Shown: positions 7,127-17,027, counted from the first letter of the stretch. The stretch: 64,000 bases of DNA from Neorhizobium galegae (GCF_021391675.1 NZ_CP090095.1:2609501-2673500), one strand, 5' to 3'. Notes: a model not told the origin generated them from the sequence alone. Program-made: numbers and translations.

Positions 7127-8737
7127 ATGACGATCGCCACCCTATCCCGACGGACACTTTTGCAGGCAGGCGGCGCACTGCTGGCCTCGACCGCGCTTCC
7201 GACCTTCGCCCTTGCCCAAGGCGCGCCCGCCGGCGGGCGGCTTATCGTCGCGGCGGACTCCGAGCCCAAAAACCTCAACCCTGCGATCGTCGCCTCCAAC
7301 GGCGTGTTCTTCATCGCGAGCAAGGTGGTCGAACCGCTCGCCGAAGCCTCCTTCGACGGAAAGGACGGCCTGGCGCCGCGCCTCGCCACCTCCTGGGAAG
7401 GTTCTACCGACGGCAAGTCGGTCACCTTCAAGCTGCGCGAGGGCGTGAAATGGCATGACGGCAAGCCGTTCACCTCGGCCGACGTCGCCTATTCGGCACT
7501 CAACATCTGGAAGCCGCTGCAGAACCTCGGCCGCCTGGTCTTCGCAAACCTCGAAGCCGTCGACACGCCGGACGCAACGACCGCCGTCTTCAGGTTCTCC
7601 AAGCCGACGCCCTTGCAGCTGATCCGCAACGCCCTGCCGGTCGTCAGCAGCGTCGTGCCGAAACATCTTTATGAAGGCACGGACATCGCCACCAATCCGG
7701 CCAATGTGAAACTGGTCGGCACCGGCCCGTTCAAGCTCACAGAATACAAGCCGGGCGAATATTACCGCCTGACCAAGAACGCCGATTACTGGGGCAAGGG
7801 CGAACCGAAGCTCGACGAGATCATCTTCCGCGTCCTGCCGGACCGCGCCGGCGCCGGCGCGGCACTGGAAGCGGAAGAGATCCAGCTCGCGGCCTTCTCC
7901 GCCGTGCCGCTTACCGATCTCGCGCGCATCTCCAAGGTGCCGGGCATCAAGGTCATCTCCAAGGGCTACGAGGCGCTGACCTACCAGCTCGTGGTCGAGA
8001 TCAACCACCGCCGCAAGGAGCTCGCCGACGTCAAGGTCCGACAGGCAATCGCCCACGCGATCGACAAGAAGTTCGTCGTCGACACGATCTTCTTGGGTTA
8101 CGCCGCTGCCTCGACCGGTCCCGTGCCGAAGAACGCGCCGGAATTCTACGATGCCAGCGTGCCCACCTACGCTTTCGACACGGCCAAGGCGAACGCCCTG
8201 CTCGACGAGGCAGGCTACAAGAAGGGCGCGGGCGGCACCCGCTTCTCGCTGAAACTGCGCCCGGCGCCCTATTTCAACGAGACCAAGCAGTTCGGCGATT
8301 ACCTGCGCCAGGCTCTTGCGGCAGTCGGCATCGACGCGCAACTGATCAACGCGGATTCGGCGGCCCACCAGAAGGCGGTCTACACGGATCACGATTTCGA
8401 TCTCGCCATCGGGCCGCCGGTCTTCCGCGGCGACCCGGCGATCTCGACGACCATACTCGTCCGGTCCGGCATCCCGGCCGGTGTGCCCTTCTCCAACCAG
8501 GGCGGCTACGAGAACAAGGAGCTCGACGGCATCATCGCCAAGGCTGCGGAAACGGTCGATACCGCGGCCCGCACGGAGCTCTACAAGCAGTTCCAGAAGA
8601 TCGTCGCCACCGACCTGCCGCTGATCAACGTCGCCGAATGGGGCTTCATCACGGTGGCGCGCGATACGGTGCAGAACGTCTCCAACAATCCGCGCTGGGC
8701 AGTCTCGAACTGGTCGGATACAGCGCTGAAATCGTGA
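7127..8737 (+). CDS. ABC transporter substrate-binding protein, peptide/opine type (family 5)
   Basis: A 536-residue periplasmic solute-binding protein of the DppA/OppA family. The N terminus has a Tat-like SRRTLLQ motif followed by a hydrophobic stretch and a probable cleavage after ALAQ, so it may be exported folded. Family landmarks include the motif GVKWHDGKPFTSADV and the typical LNPAI segment after the signal. The ATG at 7127 has AGGAG upstream; 36 extra in-frame upstream residues are not signal-like. It heads a complete operon with two permeases, two ATPases and an aminotransferase, so the ligand is probably a nitrogen compound with an amino group. Unlike the other five binding-protein genes here, no strong hairpin follows it. 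Confidence 0.9.
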   Translation: MTIATLSRRTLLQAGGALLASTALPTFALAQGAPAGGRLIVAADSEPKNLNPAIVASNGVFFIASKVVEPLAEASFDGKDGLAPRLATSWEGSTDGKSVTFKLREGVKWHDGKPFTSADVAYSALNIWKPLQNLGRLVFANLEAVDTPDATTAVFRFSKPTPLQLIRNALPVVSSVVPKHLYEGTDIATNPANVKLVGTGPFKLTEYKPGEYYRLTKNADYWGKGEPKLDEIIFRVLPDRAGAGAALEAEEIQLAAFSAVPLTDLARISKVPGIKVISKGYEALTYQLVVEINHRRKELADVKVRQAIAHAIDKKFVVDTIFLGYAAASTGPVPKNAPEFYDASVPTYAFDTAKANALLDEAGYKKGAGGTRFSLKLRPAPYFNETKQFGDYLRQALAAVGIDAQLINADSAAHQKAVYTDHDFDLAIGPPVFRGDPAISTTILVRSGIPAGVPFSNQGGYENKELDGIIAKAAETVDTAARTELYKQFQKIVATDLPLINVAEWGFITVARDTVQNVSNNPRWAVSNWSDTALKS

Positions 8738-8777
8738 TAGGCTCCGCGCACTATCCGATTCAGAGGCGCTTTTTGGC

Positions 8778-9767
8778 GTGAACCGAGCCATTCGATTGAT
8801 CCGACGTCGCGCGATCAGCAGTATTCCGGTGCTGCTGATCGTCGTTGTCCTCACCTTCCTCCTGCTCGAATCCGCCTCCGGCGATGCGGTGGATGCCTAT
8901 CTCCTGTCGATCGGCGGCGGCGACGCGACCATCGCCCAGTCGCTGCGGCAAGCTTACGGGCTGGATCAGTCGATGCTCGCCCGGCTCTGGCTCTATTTCT
9001 CATCGCTGGCGACGTTCGATCTCGGCTGGTCGGTCGCCTTCGGCAGGCCGGTCCTCGACCTCATTTTTGAACGCCTTCCGAACACCCTACTGCTGATGGG
9101 CAGCGCCACCGCGCTCTCCTTCGGGTTGGGCTCCGCACTCGGGATCGTCGCCGGTGCAAAACCAGAAAGCATAATGGACAGAATGCTTTCGACAGGCTCC
9201 CTCATTCTTTACGCGATCCCGAGCTTCTGGCTCGGCCTGGTATTCAGCATCGTCTTTGCGGTGCAGCTCCGCTGGCTGCCGACCTCGGGCATCGAGACGA
9301 TCGCCTCCGGCAAGGCGGGCCTTGCCCGCGCCATGGATATCGCCCGGCACCTCATCCTGCCGGTCGGCGCGCTGGCGCTGATCTACATGGCGCTGTTCCT
9401 GCGGGTGATGCGTGCCGGCATGGCCGAGGCCTGGACATTGGATTTCGTGCTTTTCGCCCGCTCCAAGGGGCTTTCCCGCACCCGCATCGTGCTGCGACAT
9501 GTGGCGCGCAATGCGCTCCTGCCGCTCGTCACCATGCTCGGCCTGCAGTCGGCGGCCATGCTCGGCGGAAGCGTCGTCATCGAGAGCATTTTTGCCATTC
9601 CCGGTTTCGGCCGGTTGGCGCAGGAGGCTGTCAGCGGCCGCGATGCGCCGCTGCTGATGGGCATCATCGTCGTCAGCGCCGTGCTGGTCATCTGCGTCAA
9701 TCTTCTCGTCGATCTCGTCTATGCAGCACTCGACCCCCGCGTCGGTGCCTCGGAGCCCAATTCATGA
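8778..9767 (+). CDS. ABC transporter permease, DppB type
   Basis: A 329-residue inner-membrane permease. It has an N-terminal membrane helix, a periplasmic segment, and a membrane block with the conserved cytoplasmic EAA-like loop (DFVLFARSKGLSRTRIVLRH) followed by LPLVTMLGLQ. The start is the GTG at 8778, 40 nt after the binding-protein gene. It pairs with the DppC-type permease that begins 11 nt after its stop. Confidence 0.88.
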   Translation: MNRAIRLIRRRAISSIPVLLIVVVLTFLLLESASGDAVDAYLLSIGGGDATIAQSLRQAYGLDQSMLARLWLYFSSLATFDLGWSVAFGRPVLDLIFERLPNTLLLMGSATALSFGLGSALGIVAGAKPESIMDRMLSTGSLILYAIPSFWLGLVFSIVFAVQLRWLPTSGIETIASGKAGLARAMDIARHLILPVGALALIYMALFLRVMRAGMAEAWTLDFVLFARSKGLSRTRIVLRHVARNALLPLVTMLGLQSAAMLGGSVVIESIFAIPGFGRLAQEAVSGRDAPLLMGIIVVSAVLVICVNLLVDLVYAALDPRVGASEPNS

Positions 9768-9777
9768 GAGGGCGTGC

Positions 9778-10608
9778 ATGAGGCTCCTACGCGATCTCGT
9801 CCGGACGCCGGAAGGTGCGATCGGGTTCGGCATCCTGGCGGCTCTGGTACTCGTGGCATTGTTCGCGCCGATGCTGTCCGCCGGCGATCCGCTGCGCATC
9901 GCCGGCTGGGCGCTGCTGCCGCCGTTTACCGATCCCGCCTTTCCGCTCGGCACAGACCGGCTTGGCCGCGACGTGCTGGCCGGCATCCTCCACGGCACCC
10001 GAACTTCATTGGCGGTTGGCCTTGCCGCGGCCCTGGCGGCGATTGCCATTGGTCTCTGCGTCGGCCTGACGGCCGGTTTTGCCGGAGGGCTGGTGGACGA
10101 GGGGCTGATGCGCGTCGTCGATGCCTTCCAGATCGTCCCGAGCTTCCTGCTGGCGCTCGCCTTCGTCAGCGTCATCGGCGCCTCGGTGCCGGTCGTGGTG
10201 CTGGCGATTGCGCTCGGCGCCTGGGCCGATCCGGCACGGCTGACGCGGGCGCAGGTGCTTTCGATCCGCGAGCGGGATTATGTCGCCTCCGCCCGGGTGA
10301 TCGGCATGCATCCGGCAGAAATCGCCCTCCGGGAAATCCTGCCCAACGCCCTGCCACCGGTGCTGGCGCTGTCAGCGATCATCGTCGCCGCCGCGATCCT
10401 CACCGAAGCCGCCCTTTCCTTCCTCGGTCTCGGAGATCCGAACGTCGTCACCTGGGGTTCGATGATCGCCGAGGGCCGCAACATCCTGCGCTCCTCGCCG
10501 TCGCTGTCGATCTTTCCGGGCATCGCGCTGGTGGTCACGGTGGTCGGCGTCTACCTCTTCAGCGAAGGCCTCACCAGGGCGCTTGGCGGCCGGAGGCTGG
10601 AGCCATGA
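9778..10608 (+). CDS. ABC transporter permease, DppC type
   Basis: A 276-residue inner-membrane permease with the short N-terminal helix, the LGTDRLGRDVLAGILHGTR motif typical of the DppC family and an EAA-like loop (RDYVASARVIGM). I take the ATG at 9778; an open frame runs upstream into the dppB-type gene but has no family similarity. The stop overlaps the next start in an ATGA arrangement, so translation is coupled to the first ATPase. Confidence 0.88.
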   Translation: MRLLRDLVRTPEGAIGFGILAALVLVALFAPMLSAGDPLRIAGWALLPPFTDPAFPLGTDRLGRDVLAGILHGTRTSLAVGLAAALAAIAIGLCVGLTAGFAGGLVDEGLMRVVDAFQIVPSFLLALAFVSVIGASVPVVVLAIALGAWADPARLTRAQVLSIRERDYVASARVIGMHPAEIALREILPNALPPVLALSAIIVAAAILTEAALSFLGLGDPNVVTWGSMIAEGRNILRSSPSLSIFPGIALVVTVVGVYLFSEGLTRALGGRRLEP

Positions 10609-11387
10609 GCACGCTTTGCGAGATCAGAAACCTCTCGGTCACCTATCGCGGCCAGACGCTGCCGGCGCTGAACCATATCGACCTCGACATCGTCGCTGGG
10701 GAGCGGCTGGCGATCATCGGCGAAAGCGGATCCGGGAAAAGCACGCTGGCGCGCGCGATGGCCGGCCTATTGCCGTCGGGTGCCCGGCTGGCAGGCGAGA
10801 TGCGCTGGTCCTCCGGCCTGCCACCTTTGCCCGGCCGCGATCTCGGCTTCGTTTTTCAGGACCCGTCCTCCAGCCTGAACCCGGTGCTCAGCGTCGGCGA
10901 ACAGGTGGCCGAAGGTGCCCGTCGGCATCTCCGCTTACCCTGGAGAGAGGCCTATGCCCATGCGCTAAAAATGCTGGAGCGCGTCCGCATTCCGGAGCCG
11001 GACAAGGCGATGAAAGCCTTTCCGCACCAGCTTTCCGGCGGCCAGCGGCAGCGCGTGGCGATTGCCGCCGCTCTTTCCGCGAGGCCCGGCATCCTGATCG
11101 CCGACGAGGCGACCAGTGCGCTCGACATGGTCGTGCAGGCCGAGATCGTCTCGCTCCTCGACGAACTGGTTCGCGAGGCCGGCATGACGCTGATCTTCAT
11201 CACCCACGATATCGCATTGGCTTCTGGGTTTGCGAACCGGGTGGCAATCTTCACGGAGGGCAGGCTCGTTGAAGCCGGGCCTACCGGGAAGGTCCTCTCG
11301 TCCCCCAGAGAGGCCTACACGAAAACCCTGATCGCCAGCCACCGCGATCTCACGACGCCTCCGCTCATCCGGGAGGCCGCGCCGTGA
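10605..11387 (+). CDS. ABC transporter ATP-binding protein, DppD type
   Basis: A 260-residue ATPase. Walker A is GESGSGKST (about residues 38-46), the signature is LSGGQRQRVAIAAALS, and Walker B is ILIADEAT followed by the H-loop ITHD. It overlaps dppC-type by 4 nt and the next ATPase by 4 nt. It lacks the C-terminal oligopeptide extension with Cys residues seen in full-length DppD, being about 60 residues shorter, as in several rhizobial importers. Confidence 0.9.
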   Translation: MSTLCEIRNLSVTYRGQTLPALNHIDLDIVAGERLAIIGESGSGKSTLARAMAGLLPSGARLAGEMRWSSGLPPLPGRDLGFVFQDPSSSLNPVLSVGEQVAEGARRHLRLPWREAYAHALKMLERVRIPEPDKAMKAFPHQLSGGQRQRVAIAAALSARPGILIADEATSALDMVVQAEIVSLLDELVREAGMTLIFITHDIALASGFANRVAIFTEGRLVEAGPTGKVLSSPREAYTKTLIASHRDLTTPPLIREAAP

Positions 11388-12181
11388 CGCTGCTCGCGAT
11401 AGAAAATCTCTTGAAGCGTTTTTCGTCCGGCGGCCGTGAGGTTGCCGCGGTCAGCGATGTTTCACTGACGCTTGGCCTCGGCGAGACGCTCGGCCTCGTC
11501 GGCGCCTCGGGCAGCGGAAAATCCACCCTCGCCCGAATTTTGATGCGGCTGCTGCCGGCCGATTCCGGCTCTATCCGGTTCGAGGGCGACGACTGGCTCT
11601 CGCTGTCCGGCGCCAATCTCCGCCATCGCCGCGCCAGGATGCAGATGGTGTTTCAGGACGTGCTGGGCGCCTTCAACCCGCGCGCCACCGTTGCCTCGGT
11701 CCTGGATGATCCATTGCGTATCCACAACATCGTGCCGAAAGCCGAGCGAGCGAGGGAGATCGCAGCGCTTCTCGATCGCGTCGGCCTGCCCGCGAACTAT
11801 GCCGAGCGCTCTATCCGCGACATTTCCGGCGGCCAGCGGCAGCGTATCGCCATTGCCCGCGCCATCGCCACGAAACCGTCGCTGATCGTGCTCGACGAGG
11901 CGGTGTCGGCGCTGGACGTCTCGATCCGCGGCAAGATTCTCGAACTGCTGGTCGAGTTGCAGGAGGAGCGCGGCATCAGCTATCTTTTCGTCTCGCATGA
12001 TCTCGCCGTCCTGCGCGCCGTCTCACACCGGATCGCCGTCATGGATGCCGGGCGGCTGGTCGAGACCGGGCCGATGCAGCAGGTGATCGAAAACCCGCAA
12101 TCGCCTGCGGCCAGGGCCCTGGTCAGTGCCGTACCGCGCCTTGTGACAGAACCAACGGAAGGACCCTCCCATGACGTTTGA
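11384..12181 (+). CDS. ABC transporter ATP-binding protein, DppF type
   Basis: A 265-residue ATPase with Walker A GASGSGKST, signature ISGGQRQRIAIARAI, Walker B LIVLDEAVSALD and H-loop VSHDLAVL. The GTG start overlaps the previous stop. Together with the preceding ATPase it energises the two permeases. Its last codons overlap the aminotransferase start by 11 nt, which ties the enzyme to the transporter. Confidence 0.9.
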   Translation: MTLLAIENLLKRFSSGGREVAAVSDVSLTLGLGETLGLVGASGSGKSTLARILMRLLPADSGSIRFEGDDWLSLSGANLRHRRARMQMVFQDVLGAFNPRATVASVLDDPLRIHNIVPKAERAREIAALLDRVGLPANYAERSIRDISGGQRQRIAIARAIATKPSLIVLDEAVSALDVSIRGKILELLVELQEERGISYLFVSHDLAVLRAVSHRIAVMDAGRLVETGPMQQVIENPQSPAARALVSAVPRLVTEPTEGPSHDV

Positions 12182-13262
12182 CCGCTGGAATCCGCTGAAC
12201 GACGCTCCGTCCTTCCCCGCCGCGCGTTACGCCGTGATCGCCGACCGGATCGGCAAGATCCTGAAGACCCGCAACGATGTGCTGCTGATCCAGGCGGAGG
12301 CGGTCGTCGCGCTGGAAGCGGCCGCCCTCAGCCTCGCACGCCCCGGCCTGAAGGCGATCAATATCGTCACCAGCATGTATGGCGGATGGTTCGGCACCTG
12401 GCTCCGGCGTGGCGGCGCGGAGGTCGTCGATCTCGCCGCAGAGCCCGCCCGTCCGATCGGGCTGGAAGCGGTCGAGGCGACGCTGAATGCGCATCCGGAC
12501 ATCAAGGTCCTGGCCCTCGTCCATGCGGAATCGGCAAGCGGCATCCGCAACCCCTTGGAAGAGATCGTCGCGCTCGCCCGCTCCCGCGGCATCGTCACGG
12601 TGGTGGACGCGGTCGCCTCGATCGGCGGCCATGCGCTTAATATCGACGAACTCGGCATCGACATTGCCGTGATCGGCCCGCAGAAGGCGCTGGCGGGACC
12701 AGCCGGGGTTTCGGCGCTCTCCGTCAGCCCGGCCGCCTGGAAACTGATTTCTGAACAAGGGGCGCCAAGGGATTCCATTCTCTCGCTTATCGACCAGAAA
12801 GCCTGGCTCGAAACCGGCCGCGGCGCGCTATCCGGCACCACCGCACCGCTGGAATTTTTCGCGCTCGAAGCTGCCCTCGATCGCGTCGAGGCGGAGGGCA
12901 TCGATGCGATCGTCGCCCGGCATGTCCGCGCCGCCCGCGCGACCCGCGCGGCTCTGGCCGCCATGGGTGGCGAACTCTGGATCGACGCCCTGCACGGCTC
13001 GAACCTGGTGACGACAGCCAGGCTTCCGGCCGGCGCCGATCCGGCCGCCCTGCTTTCCGTCGCCCCGCACGGCATCGAGCTTTCCGTCGGTGTCGGCCCC
13101 GGCGCGGAGCGGCTGATCCGGCTGAACCATACCGGCCAGCGTGCCCGCTTCGATATCGTCCTCGGCAACCTGACGGCCTATGGGATGGCGCTTCGGCGGC
13201 GGGGGTTCAAGGCAGACATATCCGCCGCCGTCGATGCCATCGCGCTGCATTACGGCGATTGA
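12171..13262 (+). CDS. class V aminotransferase (PLP dependent, alanine-glyoxylate type)
   Basis: A 363-residue fold-type I PLP enzyme of the class V group. The Schiff-base lysine is in GPQKALAGPAG, preceded by the VVDAVASIGG segment that holds the PLP-binding Asp. Such enzymes move amino groups between small amino acids and oxo acids, or act on phosphonates and purine breakdown products. Its start lies inside the end of the DppF-type gene, so it belongs to the transporter operon and probably deaminates the imported compound. The exact substrate is unknown. Its TGA directly abuts the stop of the convergent dioxygenase-hydrolase gene (TGATCA at 13260-13265). Confidence 0.85.
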   Translation: MTFDRWNPLNDAPSFPAARYAVIADRIGKILKTRNDVLLIQAEAVVALEAAALSLARPGLKAINIVTSMYGGWFGTWLRRGGAEVVDLAAEPARPIGLEAVEATLNAHPDIKVLALVHAESASGIRNPLEEIVALARSRGIVTVVDAVASIGGHALNIDELGIDIAVIGPQKALAGPAGVSALSVSPAAWKLISEQGAPRDSILSLIDQKAWLETGRGALSGTTAPLEFFALEAALDRVEAEGIDAIVARHVRAARATRAALAAMGGELWIDALHGSNLVTTARLPAGADPAALLSVAPHGIELSVGVGPGAERLIRLNHTGQRARFDIVLGNLTAYGMALRRRGFKADISAAVDAIALHYGD

Positions 13263-14819
13263 TCAGAAGCCTTTTTCGATCAGCCAGTCGCGGGCGATCA
13301 TCTCGTCTTCGCTTCCGATGCCATGATTGGCTTCGAGCTTTATGGCAGTGAGTTGCGCTCCCGCAACGCAAAGCCGGTCTTCGATCTCCTGGGCCAGCGA
13401 ACCGTAAAAATCGTCGGTCGCGCTGAGCGACAGGACCTGGGTGCCGGAAAGATCGATGGCCGGTCGATCCTCCAGGCAGTTCATCGACCGCAGCAGCACC
13501 GCTTTGCGGATCAGGTCCGGATGAAGCTGCATCACCGCGCCGATCATGTTGCCGCCGTTGGACCAGCCGGCAAAGGCCGTCCGCGCCGGATCGACGCCAT
13601 AGGCTGGACCGAGTTCCTCCACGAAGGCGACGAAGGCCTCCGCTTCCGAGACAATCTCCTTCTGATCGAACGTCGTCTCCGTGAAACGACGGAAATATCG
13701 CGGATGTCCCTCGTCCGTGGACCGCCCGCGCACCCCGATCAGCATGGCGTTCGGAGCCGCCTTGCGGCCGAAGGGCAGCATGGTCGTTTCATTGCCGCCG
13801 CTGCCATGCAACAACAGCAGCGTCGAACCGTCCCAGCTCTCCGGCATATGGATGCGGTGCACGAAAGGCAGGTCGCGATAGATGATGCGCTCCTCGCCGG
13901 GCAGGCCGAACTGCGGCAGCATGACCCGCAGGACGTCGTGGTCTTCCTTGAAATGCGCCGGGATAAACAGCTCGGACCCGAGCGTTTCAACCGGCTCGTC
14001 GTCCGTGAAGCCCGGCCCGTCCGTCGCTAGTTCGATCAGCGTACCGGACGGCTCCCGGACATAAAGCGAGTGGAAATAATGCCGGTCATGCATGTTCATC
14101 TCGCCGGCATCCTCCGCCAGCAATTTCGCATGCACCGCCTCGACCTCGGGCCGATCGACGGCGCGGAAAGCGATATGGTCGATCGTGCCGGCGCCGGGAG
14201 CGGCAGTCCAGAAACCGCCCGCATCGCGGACATCGACGATATCTCGCGCATCCGACACCAGCCGCTGGATATTGCCCTCTTTCGGCCCGAGCCCGAGGCC
14301 CATATGCCGCGTCAGAAACGCCGCCGTCTGCTCCGGCTTCTCGGCAAGGATCGTCGCGCCGTAGAGTTTTCGGATCGCATCCGCTTCGGTTATACCGCCG
14401 CCGCTCCACCAGACCCAAGGCGTCGTGTCCTCGACGCCGACGAGCTTGACGATGATGCCGTCGGGGTCGGTCAGCCGCAGCACCGGTTCGCCGAACTCCT
14501 GGGCCGGGCCGGAAAACTTGACGTTGAACTGCAGCGCCCGCGTCAGCCAGAAACCGATTGCCTCAGGCGCAATCGCAAAACTGATCTCGCTCGGCGCCCC
14601 ATGTCCGACGCGCCCAAACGAGCCATCCTCCCAGGCAAGGAAGGTCACCAGCGAACCGGGCGTCGCCGCACCGTCTCCGTAAAACAGGTGAAGCTGGCGG
14701 GCGTCCTCGAAGCCCGCCGTCCTCTTGACGAGCCGCAGGCCGAGAAAGCCCGTGTAGAAATCGACATTCGCCTGGATCTTGCGGGTGATGGCGGTGATGT
14801 GATGCAGGCCGCTGGTCAT
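13263..14819 (-). CDS. fused ring-cleaving (VOC) dioxygenase and alpha/beta serine hydrolase
   Basis: A 518-residue two-domain enzyme. Residues 1 to about 310 are a two-module VOC dioxygenase like LinE, PcpA and MhqO, which open hydroquinone-type rings: iron ligands fit H6 or H7 (LHHITAI), H215 (IDHIAFRA) and E263 (LIELATDGPG). Residues about 320-518 are a phospholipase/carboxylesterase-like hydrolase with nucleophile S420 in AGWSNGG, an Asp in SATDDFYG and His in EANHGIG. In Bacillus the two activities (MhqO, MhqD) are separate neighbouring proteins; here they are joined. The likely role is quinone or hydroquinone detoxification or catabolism. It stands alone, and a divergent ABC exporter starts 344 nt away. 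Confidence 0.88.
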   Translation of the reverse strand: MTSGLHHITAITRKIQANVDFYTGFLGLRLVKRTAGFEDARQLHLFYGDGAATPGSLVTFLAWEDGSFGRVGHGAPSEISFAIAPEAIGFWLTRALQFNVKFSGPAQEFGEPVLRLTDPDGIIVKLVGVEDTTPWVWWSGGGITEADAIRKLYGATILAEKPEQTAAFLTRHMGLGLGPKEGNIQRLVSDARDIVDVRDAGGFWTAAPGAGTIDHIAFRAVDRPEVEAVHAKLLAEDAGEMNMHDRHYFHSLYVREPSGTLIELATDGPGFTDDEPVETLGSELFIPAHFKEDHDVLRVMLPQFGLPGEERIIYRDLPFVHRIHMPESWDGSTLLLLHGSGGNETTMLPFGRKAAPNAMLIGVRGRSTDEGHPRYFRRFTETTFDQKEIVSEAEAFVAFVEELGPAYGVDPARTAFAGWSNGGNMIGAVMQLHPDLIRKAVLLRSMNCLEDRPAIDLSGTQVLSLSATDDFYGSLAQEIEDRLCVAGAQLTAIKLEANHGIGSEDEMIARDWLIEKGF

Positions 14820-15163
14820 GCGAAAGCCGAACCTCTTTCATGTGAGTTATGACGCGACGATATCAGGCTGGAACCGACGTTGCGATATGCACGGAGACAA
14901 AAGAAACCGCGGTCAACATCCTGATCGGCGTTTTCCCTCCCTCATCCGGGTGCTCAGGCATTGGAATACCGACAGGCTCGCTGCTGAAAATTCAGGCGCC
15001 ACACAGGTCAAAAAATCACCACATGGGGCTCGGTTTTTGGTCCAAATCGGTTGACTGATTCAGCACCATTATGCAGGCTAGATCGAGGTCCCGAATCTTC
15101 ATCTCATAATGGCCGTCTTTCCGGATATTTTTCCGGCTCTGTAATTCATTTTGGAATAAACCC
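14820..15163. other. 344-nt intergenic region with no recognisable gene
   Basis: This gap separates the divergent dioxygenase-hydrolase and exporter genes and must hold both promoters. Short open frames here have no sensible composition or ribosome sites. A TTGACT at 15051-15056 could be a -35 box towards the exporter, but I see no convincing -10 at the right distance. Nothing else is recognised. Confidence 0.5.
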
Positions 15164-17017
15164 GTGAGCAGCGATGCAACAGTTCGCGTCGCGAAGCCGT
15201 CGGCTTCGTTGGCGCTGGTAAATGCGGCAGGTTGGGGCAAAGGCTTCTCCATATTGACCCGCATTACCGTCATGGCCTTCCGTCATCCGTGGCAATCGAG
15301 CTTCGCGATCGGCGCAACCCTGATCGCCTCAGCCTTCCAGCTGATGATCCCGCGGCTGCTTGGCCAGGCGGTGGACCACACGCAGGTGGCGCTGACCGGC
15401 GGCGATGCCGGCCAGGCGGCCCAGGATGCGCTGTTGACGACAGCACTGCTCCTGCTCGGCGCCAGCGTGCTGCGCGGTATCTTCACCCTGTTCCAGAACT
15501 ACTTCAGCGAGGCGGTCGGCCATCATATGGGCTACCGCCTCAGGCTTGCCTGCTACGAAAAGATCCAGCGGCTCTCCTTCAGCTTCCATGACAGCATGCA
15601 TTCGGGCGACCTGATCACCGTCGGGCTTCTCGATCTCGAAGGCGTGCGCATGTATTTCTCCACCGCGCTGGTACGCATGGTTCTTTTGACCGTGCTGATC
15701 GGTATCGGAGCCTATCTTCTGCTGTCGACCGACGTGGTGCTCGGACTGCTGGCCTTGAGCTTCGTGCCCTTCGTCGGCTGGCGGTCGTCGGTGACGCAGC
15801 TGCGGCTGCGCGCCACCTGGCTCGACCTGCAGGAACGGCTCTCGGTGCTGACCCGTGTGATGGAAGAAAATCTCGGCGGCATCCGCGTCGTGCGCGCCTT
15901 CGCCGCCCAGGATCACGAACTCGACAAGTTCGAGACCGCATCGAAGAGCGCGCTGTCGCTCGCCCATCAGCGCGTCGGCATCCGGGTCGCCAATACCAGC
16001 GCCATGACGCTGTCCTTCTTCGCCGCCATGGGTCTGGTTCTCTGGGTCGGCGGCACCAAGGTGATGGCCGGTCAGATGACTGTCGGCACGCTCACCTCCT
16101 TCCTCACCTTCATGACCATCCTGCAGATGCCGGTGCGGCAGCTCGGCCTGATGGTCAACGCCTTTGCCCGCGCCTCCACCTGCGGTGCGCGCCTGTTCGA
16201 ACTGCTCGACCTCGATATCGCCATCAAGGACGACAAGGACGCCAGGGCGCTGAAAGTCACCGACGGCACGCTGCGGTTCGAGAATGTCGATTTCGCCTAT
16301 CCGGGCGCCGAGAAACACCAGGTCCTGACCGGCGTGTCCTTCGAGGCGAAGCGCGGCGAGACGATCGGCATCGTCGGGCCGCCCGGCAGCGGCAAATCCA
16401 CCATGGCTCACCTGATCCCGCGTTTCTACGATGCGACGGGTGGCCGGATCACCATCGACGGCCAGGACATCCGCTGCGCCACGCTGCAATCGCTGCGCCG
16501 GTCGGTGGCCGTGGTTCAGCAGGACAGTTTCCTGTTCACGACGACGATCGAAAACAACATCGCCTATGGCGATCCGTGGGCGAAGGAAGGCCGCATCGAG
16601 CGCGCCAGCGAAAGCGCCCAGCTCCACAATTACGTGCTCGGCTTGCCGACCGGTTACGGCACGGTCGTCGGCGAACGCGGCGTATCGCTCTCCGGCGGCC
16701 AGCGGCAGCGCCTGTCGATCGCCCGCGCGCTGATGCTGCGCCCGGCGGTGATGGTGTTCGACGACTCGACCGCCGCGATCGATGCCGGCACCGAACAGCG
16801 CATTCGTAGCGCCATGCGTAGATACGCGGCCGATCGGGTGACGATCATCGTCGCCCATCGCCTGAGCTCGCTGATGCATGCCGACCGCATCCTGTTCATG
16901 GAAGAAGGCCGCATCGTCGAAAGTGGCACGCATGACGAGCTGCTTGCGCTCGGCGGCCGCTACAAGGCGCTTTACGATCTGCAGGTACGTCCGGGCGACG
17001 ACGCGCTCAGCGCCTGA
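15164..17017 (+). CDS. heterodimeric ABC exporter, subunit with degenerate Walker B
   Basis: A 617-residue half-transporter with six membrane helices in the N-terminal half and a nucleotide-binding domain in the rest. Walker A is GPPGSGKST (about 405-413), signature LSGGQRQ (about 508-514), Walker B VMVFDDST (about 527-534). The usual catalytic Glu after Walker B is replaced by Asp. With its partner ten nt downstream, which has an altered signature, this gives one degenerate and one active ATP site, as in heterodimeric exporters such as TM287/288. Start is GTG at 15164 with only a weak ribosome site. Substrate unknown; drugs, lipids or quinone-related toxins are possible. Confidence 0.88.
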   Translation: MSSDATVRVAKPSASLALVNAAGWGKGFSILTRITVMAFRHPWQSSFAIGATLIASAFQLMIPRLLGQAVDHTQVALTGGDAGQAAQDALLTTALLLLGASVLRGIFTLFQNYFSEAVGHHMGYRLRLACYEKIQRLSFSFHDSMHSGDLITVGLLDLEGVRMYFSTALVRMVLLTVLIGIGAYLLLSTDVVLGLLALSFVPFVGWRSSVTQLRLRATWLDLQERLSVLTRVMEENLGGIRVVRAFAAQDHELDKFETASKSALSLAHQRVGIRVANTSAMTLSFFAAMGLVLWVGGTKVMAGQMTVGTLTSFLTFMTILQMPVRQLGLMVNAFARASTCGARLFELLDLDIAIKDDKDARALKVTDGTLRFENVDFAYPGAEKHQVLTGVSFEAKRGETIGIVGPPGSGKSTMAHLIPRFYDATGGRITIDGQDIRCATLQSLRRSVAVVQQDSFLFTTTIENNIAYGDPWAKEGRIERASESAQLHNYVLGLPTGYGTVVGERGVSLSGGQRQRLSIARALMLRPAVMVFDDSTAAIDAGTEQRIRSAMRRYAADRVTIIVAHRLSSLMHADRILFMEEGRIVESGTHDELLALGGRYKALYDLQVRPGDDALSA

Positions 17018-17027
17018 GGGAGGATTT

